From Mesorhizobium sp. B2-1-8 (lineage in GTDB: Bacteria; Pseudomonadota; Alphaproteobacteria; Rhizobiales; Rhizobiaceae): a stretch of 64,000 nucleotides of DNA. A model generated the notes under the pieces. It saw only the letters and a program-made list of their open reading frames with translations, ran no database searches and was not told the origin of the DNA. The stretch is taken from contig NZ_CP083952.1 in the NCBI RefSeq assembly GCF_006442545.2, positions 4,627,501 to 4,691,500 of the forward strand, in the 5' to 3' direction. Below are positions 45,170-53,277 of the stretch, piece after piece; the first letter of the stretch is position 1; every line of letters starts with the position of its first letter. Both the position numbers and the translations under genes were made by a program.

Positions 45170-45649
45170 TCACTCCGGATCTTGGCCCGCCATGCATTCG
45201 AGTTGGCTCAGCGTCCAGTCGCTGGTCTTCGATGCAATGTCCGATATCTTCCACTTGCCGTCGACCTTCTTCAGCGACCAGTGCATTTCGCGCTGCGAAT
45301 CGTCTCCTCCTTCCGGAAAAAGGCTGAAGTTCGCCACCACTTGCGCCGTGTCGCCATCCACCGTCTCGGACAGCTTCAGAGTCTTGGAAAGGGTCTTCTG
45401 GTCGAAATCCTGCGCGTCGAGACCGGGGTCGAAGTCGATACAGGCGACCTGGTCCGGATTCTTCTTGGTCGCCTGGTCGTTGAGGTCGAACAGTTTCGTC
45501 ACCGGCGCGGTGAAGCGATCGCGATAATGCGCATCCGCCTCGAACTTGACCTGCGGAACATAGAAGAACTTCACGGCATCGGACGCCGGACCGGCCAGGG
45601 CGGCGGCTGGTGCGGCAATCGACAGGATGGCAGCGAGCAGCAGTTTCAT
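45170..45649 (-). CDS. secreted protein, DUF3828-like
   Basis: A 159-residue periplasmic protein with signal peptide (about 1-20, AALAG). The mature part (AVKFFYVPQVKFEADAHYRD, CIDFDPGLDAQDFD, KKVDGKWKISDIAS) matches the C-terminal half of its downstream neighbour, so the two arose by tandem duplication, the neighbour later gaining a Pro-rich linker. ATG at 45649 opens the signal peptide. The two genes form one unit; the region upstream (45650-45773) holds their promoter. Role unknown. Confidence 0.8.
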   Translation of the reverse strand: MKLLLAAILSIAAPAAALAGPASDAVKFFYVPQVKFEADAHYRDRFTAPVTKLFDLNDQATKKNPDQVACIDFDPGLDAQDFDQKTLSKTLKLSETVDGDTAQVVANFSLFPEGGDDSQREMHWSLKKVDGKWKISDIASKTSDWTLSQLECMAGQDPE

Positions 45650-45773
45650 GGATTTCCCCGAATGTTTGGCTGCGGAAAGCAATCAATACCACGCATCGTG
45701 CATATCGGCTTTTTTGCGGCTCATGAAGCCTTCGAGTGGCTCGTCTACTTGCATAGATCACATCCAACGATCC

Positions 45774-46883
45774 TTAGTCTCCGAAAATGGCAATCGGCGC
45801 GTTGAGTTGGGAGCGTTCAGGCTTGACACCGAGCCCTGGGATCTGCGGGATGCGTATATGCCCGTTCTCGATCACGATCGGGTTTACGGGATCCGTATGC
45901 CCTTCGATGTACTCCTGCGCGATCCAGGCTCCCTCAAAACGTCTCGGCTCGACTGTGGCGGCGAGGTGGACGCATGCCGCGGCGATGACGTCTCCGCCCC
46001 AGGCGTCGTCGCAGCTGTGCGGGAGAGATCGTATCGCACACAGGTCGCGGACCGTGGCCATCTTGGTAAGGCCGCCAAGGCGGGTGACCTTCAATCCAAA
46101 TCCGTCCGCGATACCTGACGAAACCGCCCGCAGCACCGCATTCAAATCCTCGGTATTCTCATCGAGATAGATCGGATGGGTAACGCGTCCCTTGAGACCA
46201 GCGACTTCCTCCATGGTGTTGCAAGGCTGTTCGAACACGAACGGGATTGCCTGGCAAAGCCGATCGATGTGCAGTGCCGCGGCAGCGGTCAGGCCGCGAT
46301 TGGCGTCGACGGCTATCCGGGCCTTGAAGCCAACCGCCTCCCATACTTTGTGCACAGTGGCGACGTCTTGTTCGAGATCCCGCCCGCCGATCTTGATCTG
46401 AAGCCGTGGATATCCGGCATTGACCTTGTCGGCGGCAATACGCGCGGTCTCGTCCGGAGCACCGACGATGGTCGAGTAGTAGGACGGCACGCGATCGGTG
46501 AGCGCACCGCCGAGAAGTGTTGAAACAGGGACGCCCAGCCGCTGGCCGGCGAGGTCTAGGAGGGCTATATCCAAGGCTGCCTTGGCATAGTTGTGACCGT
46601 TCAGCCGTTCGTCCATTTTTTTGGCGAGGCGGCGCATGGACGCCGTGTCCTCGCCGACGAGTCCAGGCGCTATTTCAGCAATTGCCGCTCTTGCGCCAAG
46701 AGCATGCTGGGGCTGGTAAACAGGGCCGATCGGGCAAGTCTCGCCCCAGCCTGATAGTCCATCCTCGGTGGTCACTTCAACCAGCGTGCTGTCCAAGTTC
46801 TGCACGGTATCGCTGGCCATCCGGTAGGCACCGCCTTTGACAGGCAGAAGCACCTTATAGACTTTGATTGACTTGATACGCAT
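45774..46883 (-). CDS. hpbD: proline-betaine / 4-hydroxyproline-betaine epimerase (HpbD-like)
   Basis: A 369-residue enolase-superfamily enzyme of the muconate-lactonising subgroup. It closely follows the HpbD pattern of Pelagibaca: WGETCPIGP near 46-54, GHNYAKAALDIA, catalytic Lys164 (LQIKIGG) and Lys265 (GLKVTRLGG), metal ligands Asp193 (VDANRG), Glu218 (FEQPCNT) and Asp241 (YLDENTED), and the PHSCDDAWGGD block. HpbD epimerises or racemises proline-derived betaines at C2. Last gene of the leftward betaine unit, 52 bp after the demethylase. Other dipeptide-epimerase functions are less likely because of the PHSCDDAWGGD motif. Confidence 0.85.
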   Translation of the reverse strand: MRIKSIKVYKVLLPVKGGAYRMASDTVQNLDSTLVEVTTEDGLSGWGETCPIGPVYQPQHALGARAAIAEIAPGLVGEDTASMRRLAKKMDERLNGHNYAKAALDIALLDLAGQRLGVPVSTLLGGALTDRVPSYYSTIVGAPDETARIAADKVNAGYPRLQIKIGGRDLEQDVATVHKVWEAVGFKARIAVDANRGLTAAAALHIDRLCQAIPFVFEQPCNTMEEVAGLKGRVTHPIYLDENTEDLNAVLRAVSSGIADGFGLKVTRLGGLTKMATVRDLCAIRSLPHSCDDAWGGDVIAAACVHLAATVEPRRFEGAWIAQEYIEGHTDPVNPIVIENGHIRIPQIPGLGVKPERSQLNAPIAIFGD

Positions 46884-46935
46884 TCAGACATTAGCCCCGT
46901 TCATGCCTTGCCCGGTCTGGCGCCTTTCGCAATCG

Positions 46936-48918
46936 TCAAAGATCAAGCGCCACCTTGCGCCCGTCATGGATGGCAAATGCCGCCTGTCTGGAGGCGGTAC
47001 AGTCGCCGATGGAGGTATGCATAATTCCGCGCCTTTCGAGCTCGATGGACAGGCTGTCCTGGGCCATGCTGGTGGCGGCGAAGACCAGCGCATCGGCTTC
47101 GATCTCCTGCTCGGTTCCGTCGAGCAGCGAAGCGATCCTGGCCGCCTTGCCATCCCAATGAACGACGGCGCTCTCGGTCACAAACCGCACGCGCAGTTTG
47201 GCGAGCGCCCGGCGCAGCGGCGCGTCGACGGCCATTCGCTGAAGCTCTTTGCCAACCAGGGCGTCCGGTGTCACGAGCGTCACATTGTGACCGTCCTCGG
47301 CGAGTTTCCAGGCGGTGCCGCACCCTTTCCAATTCCCGCCATCGTCCAGCAACAGAACATTTTTTCCCGGCCTCGCCTCACGGGCCATCACCGCCTCGGC
47401 CGACAGCACCGGCCCGCCGCCCGGAATGCTGCCCCAGTGCGGCAAGGCCCGCTGGAAAGCGCCGTCCGGCGGCATCGAGCCGGTCGCGACGATGACATGA
47501 TCCGCGCCTTCGCGCTCGACATCGTCGGCTTCGACATACTGCCCGTAGCGGATGTCGACCTGAAGCTGGCCGAGCTGGCGCTCGTACCAGTCGATCAGGT
47601 CCAGAATCTGGGCACGGCGCGGCTGCAGTCCGGCAAGACGGAACTGCCCGCCGAGGCGGTCGGATGCTTCGGCCAGTGTCACGCGATGACCGCGCTCGGC
47701 CGCGGCGCGCGCCGCTTCGAGACCGGCCGGCCCGCCGCCGACGACCAGCACGCGCTTCGGCTGTGCGGCCAGAGCGAAGCGATCACCGCCCCACTCCCAT
47801 TCCCGCCCCGCGGAAGGATTGATGACGCAGCTGATCCAATAGTCGCGGCTGCGCCGGCCCCAGCACATCTGGTTGCAGGACAGGCAGCCGCGAATGTCTT
47901 GCGGCCGGCCGGCGGCAGCCTTTGCGGCCAGATGCGGATCGGCGATCTGCCCGCGCACGATGGAAACGAGGTCGGCGCGACCTTCGCTCAACACGCTCTC
48001 GGCGTTTTCGGGCGTGCGGATATGGCTCTCGGCGGTGATCAACGCATGACGCACGGTGGATTTGAGCACGGACGCCAGGTCGGCACCAAGCTTCTCCGGA
48101 TAAACAAAGGTCGGCATGATCTTGTAGAAGTCGAAGTAGGAGCCCGTTCCGCAAGTCACATAGTCCATCAAGGCGTCGCGGTCGTGGAGGTCGATTATCT
48201 CGGCCAGCGCTTCGCGCTTCAGCGCCACTTCGACTTCGGGCTCATCGTTGATCGCAAGACCGATGATGAAATCATCGCCGCATTCCCGGCGAATCCTGGT
48301 CATCACCTCACGGCTCATCCGAGTGCGGTTTTCAAGGCTGCCGCCCCATCGGTCGTCCCGGCGGTTCGACCAGGGTGTCCAGAACTGGTCCAGCATCGAA
48401 TGGTACGCCGCCCAGACCTCGACGCCGTCGAAACCGGCCTCGCGGCAACGGCGCGCCGCCTGGACAAAGCCGTCGATCGTCTCTTCAATCTCGGCTTCGA
48501 ACATCCGATGCGAACCGTCAGAATCGTGGTAGCTCGGCAGGCCCGAAGGCGACCAACCGGCATGAAACGAGTTGTCCGCGTCAGCGTGCTGACCGACATG
48601 GTAGAGCTGCTGGATGGCGATGGCGCCGTTGCCGCGGATTGCGTCAGTTACTTTGCGAAAATGTGGAACCACGCGGTCATCGGAAGGGCTGAAATTGCCG
48701 CGGGTAAGCACGGCGGCCTGGTGCACGGGCATCGGCTCGACCACGATCATGCCGGCGCCGCCGATGGCGCGTTCCGCGTAGTAGCCGACATGCCGCGCGG
48801 TCGGCAGCCCCTCTACCGCCATATTGGCGGTATGGGCTCCGAACACGATCCTGTTGCGTAACGTCTTGCCGCGCAACATTGCCGGCTCGAACAGACGCTT
48901 GAAGACCCGTTCAGACAT
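46936..48918 (-). CDS. FMN/FAD iron-sulfur N-demethylase (betaine-type)
   Basis: A 660-residue flavoprotein of the same family as the gene at 41984: Old-Yellow-Enzyme barrel (about 1-340), complete iron-sulfur site CLSCNQMC (about 341-348) with the fourth cysteine near 360 (WISCVINP), then an NAD(P)/FAD domain with VVGGGPAGLEAARAAAERG near 385. It is placed between a betaine epimerase and an ABC binding protein, so removal of an N-methyl group from an N-methylproline-like intermediate is the likely job. The ATG at 48918 is preceded by AAAGGAGAGAGGG. The message upstream contains a strong stem-loop. Confidence 0.86.
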   Translation of the reverse strand: MSERVFKRLFEPAMLRGKTLRNRIVFGAHTANMAVEGLPTARHVGYYAERAIGGAGMIVVEPMPVHQAAVLTRGNFSPSDDRVVPHFRKVTDAIRGNGAIAIQQLYHVGQHADADNSFHAGWSPSGLPSYHDSDGSHRMFEAEIEETIDGFVQAARRCREAGFDGVEVWAAYHSMLDQFWTPWSNRRDDRWGGSLENRTRMSREVMTRIRRECGDDFIIGLAINDEPEVEVALKREALAEIIDLHDRDALMDYVTCGTGSYFDFYKIMPTFVYPEKLGADLASVLKSTVRHALITAESHIRTPENAESVLSEGRADLVSIVRGQIADPHLAAKAAAGRPQDIRGCLSCNQMCWGRRSRDYWISCVINPSAGREWEWGGDRFALAAQPKRVLVVGGGPAGLEAARAAAERGHRVTLAEASDRLGGQFRLAGLQPRRAQILDLIDWYERQLGQLQVDIRYGQYVEADDVEREGADHVIVATGSMPPDGAFQRALPHWGSIPGGGPVLSAEAVMAREARPGKNVLLLDDGGNWKGCGTAWKLAEDGHNVTLVTPDALVGKELQRMAVDAPLRRALAKLRVRFVTESAVVHWDGKAARIASLLDGTEQEIEADALVFAATSMAQDSLSIELERRGIMHTSIGDCTASRQAAFAIHDGRKVALDL

Positions 48919-48938
48919 GCACCCTCTCTCCTTTAACG

Positions 48939-48971
48939 TGCGACCGGCACCTCAGAGAGGTGCCGGTCGCA
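48939..48971 (-). other. perfect stem-loop between binding-protein and demethylase genes
   Basis: A 14-bp perfect stem (48940-48953 with 48957-48970), extended by one A-T pair, with AGA loop. The T-tract (48974-48978) lies on the plus strand, so it is not an intrinsic terminator for the leftward message; such a structure after a binding-protein gene usually protects the upstream mRNA and lowers downstream expression. Confidence 0.75.
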
Positions 48972-48993
48972 GCTTTTTGGCGGTCTTGGGGAG

Positions 48994-50643
48994 TTAGGCA
49001 TCCAGCCAGACGTTCTGGAGATCTATTTCATAGGTCTGGTGCATGCCGTAGTTCTTCACCTTCTTGTTCATGTGGCAGTAGAGCTTCTGCCAGAACGGCT
49101 GGATGATGACGCCGGAGTCCTGCAGGATCTGCTCGACATCCTTCATGACCTCCTTGCGCTTGGCGACATCACTCAGGGCCAGCGCCTGCTTGAGCTTGGC
49201 ATCGAATTCCGGATTGGAATAGGCCGTCTCATTCCAGGCCTCGCCCGTACGATAGCCGAGCGCCAGCACCTGCACGCCGAGCGGGCGCATGTACCAGATC
49301 GTCATGGAATAGGGATATTTCGTCCAGTCGTTCCAGAAGGTCGAGCCAGGCAGAACGGTACGCTTCACCTTTATACCGGCTTCACGCAACTGGCCGGCGA
49401 TCGCGTCGCCGGTGTTCTTCTGCCATTCGTCCTCGACGGTGATCAGTTCATGCTCGAAGTTGGCCTGTCCAGCGTCGGCCATCAGCTTCTTGGCGCCCGC
49501 CACGTCCCGCGTCTTCTTGGGCAACGGATAGTATTCCGGATGGATCGGGCTGACATGGTGGTTTTCGCCCACCGTACCGCGGCCATTATAGCCGAGTTGC
49601 AGGACGGCGTTGTTGTCGACAGCCATCTGCAGGGCGTTACGGACCCGCTGATCGTCGTAGGGCTTGTGCGTGATGTTGGTGCGGGCAACCAGCGTGGTCG
49701 CCGTCGCGACTTCCGATTTCACGAGGTTCATCTTGTCGAGGATGTCGATGAAATCGGCCGGCGTTTCGAAATCGACGTCGATCTCGCCTGAGTCGAAAGC
49801 GCTCACCGTGGCGTTGAAATCGGTGCCGTAGTCGATGAATTCGGCACCGTCGAGCGGCGCCTCGCCACCCCACCACTTGCCGTTCTCGCGGCGCTTGACG
49901 ACCGCCTTTGTCCCGACAGCGTAGGACACCAGTTCGAAAGCTCCGGTACCGACCGGCTTCTTGATCGGGTCGGCGCCGTCCTTGTCGAAGTCGCGATGCA
50001 CGACGAGCGCCGGATAGTCGGTGAAATTCGGGATGATCGAGATGTCGGGTTCGGAAAGCTTCAGCTTCACTGTGTGGTCGTCGACCTTGGTGATGGCGCC
50101 GTCCTTCGCCTTGCCGGTCTTGGCGTCGATCAGCGCGCCGACACGCGCGGCCATGGAATTACCGGAGGCACCCTTCTCGCACCAGCGGTTCAGATTGACG
50201 ATCACGTCGTCGGCGTTGAAAGCATCGCCATTGTTCCAGGTGACGCCCTTGCGCAGGTGCAGTGTATATTCGGTGGCGTCGTCGTTGATGTCCCAGCTTT
50301 CCAGCAGCACCGGCTCGAAAGTGAACTGGCGGGTATAGCGAACGAGCGGCTCCAGCCAAGCGCGGGTGACGTTTGCCATCTCTGTCCAGTCATAGGTGCG
50401 CGGATCCTTCTGCGCCTTGACCGACATCGCGACATGCAGCGTTCCGCCCTTCTTCGGCTCATCGGCAAGAGCCTTTGTCGGAACCGCGAGCCCGATCATG
50501 CCATAGGCAACAGCCGTTGAAGCGCCGAAGGCGCTCGCCAGCGCCAGGAACTCGCGCCGGTCCATGCGGCCAGCGCGGGCCTCTTCGGCCATCGCCTCGA
50601 TGGCGGCCGGGACGCGATCGCCGTTGCTTCTAAAAATCGTCAT
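48994..50643 (-). CDS. ABC transporter substrate-binding protein, peptide/DppA family
   Basis: A 549-residue family 5 extracellular solute-binding protein. After about 25 charged residues comes a twin-arginine-like export signal ([16 protein letters not shown], about 31-46) and cleavage near ALADEP. The mature part begins [11 protein letters not shown] and carries the family block [21 protein letters not shown] (split as written at most family sites). Relatives bind peptides, betaine-like compounds or opines. No permease or ATPase gene is in the unit, so it must share one encoded elsewhere. ATG at 50643 follows GGAGAAAG. It lies between MttB-like and demethylase genes. Confidence 0.88.
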   Translation of the reverse strand: MTIFRSNGDRVPAAIEAMAEEARAGRMDRREFLALASAFGASTAVAYGMIGLAVPTKALADEPKKGGTLHVAMSVKAQKDPRTYDWTEMANVTRAWLEPLVRYTRQFTFEPVLLESWDINDDATEYTLHLRKGVTWNNGDAFNADDVIVNLNRWCEKGASGNSMAARVGALIDAKTGKAKDGAITKVDDHTVKLKLSEPDISIIPNFTDYPALVVHRDFDKDGADPIKKPVGTGAFELVSYAVGTKAVVKRRENGKWWGGEAPLDGAEFIDYGTDFNATVSAFDSGEIDVDFETPADFIDILDKMNLVKSEVATATTLVARTNITHKPYDDQRVRNALQMAVDNNAVLQLGYNGRGTVGENHHVSPIHPEYYPLPKKTRDVAGAKKLMADAGQANFEHELITVEDEWQKNTGDAIAGQLREAGIKVKRTVLPGSTFWNDWTKYPYSMTIWYMRPLGVQVLALGYRTGEAWNETAYSNPEFDAKLKQALALSDVAKRKEVMKDVEQILQDSGVIIQPFWQKLYCHMNKKVKNYGMHQTYEIDLQNVWLDA

Positions 50644-50688
50644 TTTTCTTTCTCCCATTGGTTCCGTCGGGTCTTCGCCCGTTTTCTT

Positions 50689-52239
50689 TCAACTAACGCT
50701 GTCGGGCAATTTTTCCTCGCGCCGCGCGATCAAATCCTTGAGACCGTCGGCGATACCCTCGTCGAGTTTCGGCTCTTCATAATCGGCGAGCATGTTGCGC
50801 GCCTTCTCGCGGCCGCGCGTGTCGTGGTCCTTCGCCCCCTCCGCCTTCCATTGTTCGTAGGAGTTGAAGTCCATGATGCTCGGCATGAAGAAAGCCTTCT
50901 CGAAATGCTCGAGCGTGTGCTGGGTGCCGAGGAAATGGCCCTGCGGCCCGACTTCGCGGATCGCCGCCATCGCGTCCTTGAAATCGTCGAAAGGCAGGCC
51001 GCCCGCGTATTTGTACCAGCCGACGAGCTGTTCGCAGTCGGTGGCGAATTTCGAGTAACCGCAAGTGAGACCCGCTTCCAGCCAGCCGGCCGAATGCCAG
51101 ATGTAGTTGGCGCCGGCAAGAATGGCTGCATGCATCAGCATGTTCGCCTCATAGCCGGCCTGGGCATCGTTGAGTTTCGAGCCGACATGGAAGCCCGAGG
51201 TGCGCCACGGCAGTTTGTATTTCCGCGCCAATGCGCCCATCAGATACATCATCTGCGCGGCCTCCGGCGTGCCGCCCATCGGCGCGCCGGTCTTCATGTC
51301 GACCGTCACCATGAACTGACCGTAGATTTGCGGCGAGCCGGGGCGAATGAGCTGGGTCAGCGCCACGCCCGCAAGCGCCTCGGCGTTGACCTGCGCCACC
51401 GCGCCGACGGCGGAAGCCGAGGTGGAGGCGCCGCACAGCGCGAAAGGCGCCAGGATCAGTGGCTGATTGTGGCTCGCATAGACCCGCATGGCGTCGATCA
51501 TGGTGGCGTCCCACACCAGCGGCGAATTGCAGTTGGTGATCGCCACCAGCACAGGGTTGTCGCGCACGAATTCCTCGCCGAAGACGATGCCAGCCATCGC
51601 CATCGTGTCCTCGGCGCGCTCCTTCGACGTCACGATGCCCATGAACGGCTTGTCGGAATGTTTCAGCGCCGAGTGGATGATGTGCAGATGCCGCTTCGGC
51701 ACCGGTATCTCCATCGGCTCGCAGATGATCGAGCTCGACGAGTGCAGCGCGGGCGCCATATAGGCGAGCTTGTGGAAATTGTTGAGGTCGGCGAGCGTGC
51801 CGTAGCGCCTGTTGTTGTCGAGGTCGCGGACATAGGGCGCGCCATACATCGGCACGAAGATCGAGTTCTTGCCGCCGACGCGAACCGTGCGCTCGGGATT
51901 GCGCGCATTGAGCGTGAATTCCGGCGGAACCTTCGAGACCAGTTCCATCAGGAGCGCGCGATCGATGCGGACCCGCGTTTCCCTGACGTCGGCACCGGCG
52001 GCCTTCCACAAGGCAATGGCCTCGTCGTCGCGGAACTCGCAGCCGACCTCTTCCAGGATCGACAGCGATTCCTCGTGGATCAGTTCCACCGCCTCGTCCG
52101 GAACCATCTGGTACACCGGAATCTGACGGACCAGGGTTGGGAACGACGCGATCGGTGCCCCACGAAGCGCCTTGCGCCCGAGACGGCCACCGCCACGGCG
52201 ATGGGTTTGCTCGGTCAATTCAGCGGCCGGTGCGTTCAT
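50689..52239 (-). CDS. MttB-family (trimethylamine methyltransferase-like) protein
   Basis: A 516-residue protein of the trimethylamine:corrinoid methyltransferase superfamily (COG5598). The TIM-barrel blocks are evident: IHEESLSILEEVGCEF, GAPYVRDLDNNRRYGT, NCNSPLVWDATMIDAM, and the C-terminal GPQGHFLGTQHTLEHFEKAFF. There is no in-frame amber codon, so it is a non-pyrrolysine member; characterised ones demethylate glycine betaine, proline betaine, carnitine and similar quaternary amines onto a corrinoid protein. First gene of the leftward betaine unit, divergent from a LysR regulator. No corrinoid protein gene is nearby. ATG at 52239 follows GGAGGC-type bases. Confidence 0.88.
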   Translation of the reverse strand: MNAPAAELTEQTHRRGGGRLGRKALRGAPIASFPTLVRQIPVYQMVPDEAVELIHEESLSILEEVGCEFRDDEAIALWKAAGADVRETRVRIDRALLMELVSKVPPEFTLNARNPERTVRVGGKNSIFVPMYGAPYVRDLDNNRRYGTLADLNNFHKLAYMAPALHSSSSIICEPMEIPVPKRHLHIIHSALKHSDKPFMGIVTSKERAEDTMAMAGIVFGEEFVRDNPVLVAITNCNSPLVWDATMIDAMRVYASHNQPLILAPFALCGASTSASAVGAVAQVNAEALAGVALTQLIRPGSPQIYGQFMVTVDMKTGAPMGGTPEAAQMMYLMGALARKYKLPWRTSGFHVGSKLNDAQAGYEANMLMHAAILAGANYIWHSAGWLEAGLTCGYSKFATDCEQLVGWYKYAGGLPFDDFKDAMAAIREVGPQGHFLGTQHTLEHFEKAFFMPSIMDFNSYEQWKAEGAKDHDTRGREKARNMLADYEEPKLDEGIADGLKDLIARREEKLPDSVS

Positions 52240-52318
52240 GGAGCCTCCATCCCTTCGATCCAGGTCAACTTAGCGAGGTGAAATACAGCTGTGACGCTGG
52301 AAAATCCTGATCTCTTGT

Positions 52319-52333
52319 ATAAGCTGTGCTTAT
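52319..52333. promoter_or_regulatory. LysR-type box T-N11-A
   Basis: ATAAGC-TGT-GCTTAT is a perfect inverted repeat with the T-N11-A spacing of LysR-type regulators. It overlaps the start codon of the LysR gene itself and lies 80 bp from the MttB-like gene. Confidence 0.65.
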
Positions 52334-53234
52334 GCGAAACCTGCGCCATCTCCTGCCCTCCGCCGGCAGCCTGATCGTCTTCGAGGCGGCGGGCCGGCTG
52401 TCGAGCTTCACCGCCGCCGGGCGCGAGCTCGGCATGACCCAGGCTGCCGTTTCCTATGCGGTGCGCGGCCTGGAGGAGCAGCTCGGCGCCCAGCTGTTCC
52501 AGCGCCGCCATCGCCAGGTCAGCCTGACCGAGGCCGGCGAGCGCTTCCATGCCGACGTCTCGCTCGGCCTTTCCCACATCCGCAAGTCGGCGGAGGATCT
52601 GCGCCTGCAGGCGACCGGCGGCCATGTGACGCTCGCCGCCTCGACGGCCTTCGGTTCGTTCTGGATGATGCCGCGCCTGCAGCGGTTCCGCGACGAGCTG
52701 CCGGGCATTGACCTGCGCATCCAGACCGGCGACCGCGATCTCGACATTATCGCCGAAGGCATTCCGCTCGCCGTGCGCGGAGGCGTGCCACGCGACTGGC
52801 CGGACTACCATTCGTTATCACTCTCCGACGAAGAGATTTTTCCGGTCGCGGGTCCCAGCTATCTGACGAAATTCGGCCGGCCTGAGACCGTGGAGCAACT
52901 GGCGACACACCGCCTCATTCATCTGGAGGAGCCCTATCGCGAGGCCCCGAACTGGGACGAATGGTTCCAGTCGGCCGGCGCCAGCCTCCGCAATGCGGAG
53001 CGTGGCTTGCGCATCAATGACTATGCGATCGTGATCCAGGCGGTCATGGAAGGGCAAGGAATCGCGCTCGGCTGGCGCCACCTTGTCGAGCGGCTGCTGT
53101 CGACCGGGCTGCTGGTACCGGTAACGGACCACGTCATGAAGACGGGCACCGCGTTCTACGTCATCTGGCCGAAGAACCGTGAGCTCTCGGACAATGCCCG
53201 CAAGGTAAGAGACTGGCTGGTCGCGCAGGCGTAA
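52332..53234 (+). CDS. LysR family transcriptional regulator (GcvA type)
   Basis: A 300-residue LysR regulator with N-terminal helix-turn-helix (about 6-65: IVFEAAGRLSSFTAAGRELG, TQAAVSYAVRGLEEQLG) and a C-terminal effector domain. Its group (GcvA-like) is typical for LysR genes beside catabolic units. It is divergent from the MttB-like gene, so it is the likely activator of the betaine unit, with the T-N11-A palindrome at its own start codon suggesting autorepression. ATG at 52332 gives MRNLRHLLPSAG; a GTG at 52326 is possible. Confidence 0.92.
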   Translation: MRNLRHLLPSAGSLIVFEAAGRLSSFTAAGRELGMTQAAVSYAVRGLEEQLGAQLFQRRHRQVSLTEAGERFHADVSLGLSHIRKSAEDLRLQATGGHVTLAASTAFGSFWMMPRLQRFRDELPGIDLRIQTGDRDLDIIAEGIPLAVRGGVPRDWPDYHSLSLSDEEIFPVAGPSYLTKFGRPETVEQLATHRLIHLEEPYREAPNWDEWFQSAGASLRNAERGLRINDYAIVIQAVMEGQGIALGWRHLVERLLSTGLLVPVTDHVMKTGTAFYVIWPKNRELSDNARKVRDWLVAQA

Positions 53235-53277
53235 AGTGGCCTCGAACGCACCGACCGAATCCGTGTAAGATCAGATC

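Noticed and set aside
46864..48861. 665-codon open frame opposite the demethylase
   Set aside because: Same reason: antisense of an intact flavoprotein gene with all motifs on the minus strand.
50689..52239. Pyrrolysine (in-frame amber) in the MttB-like gene
   Set aside because: The reading frame runs through the barrel without an internal TAG, so it is a non-pyrrolysine member.
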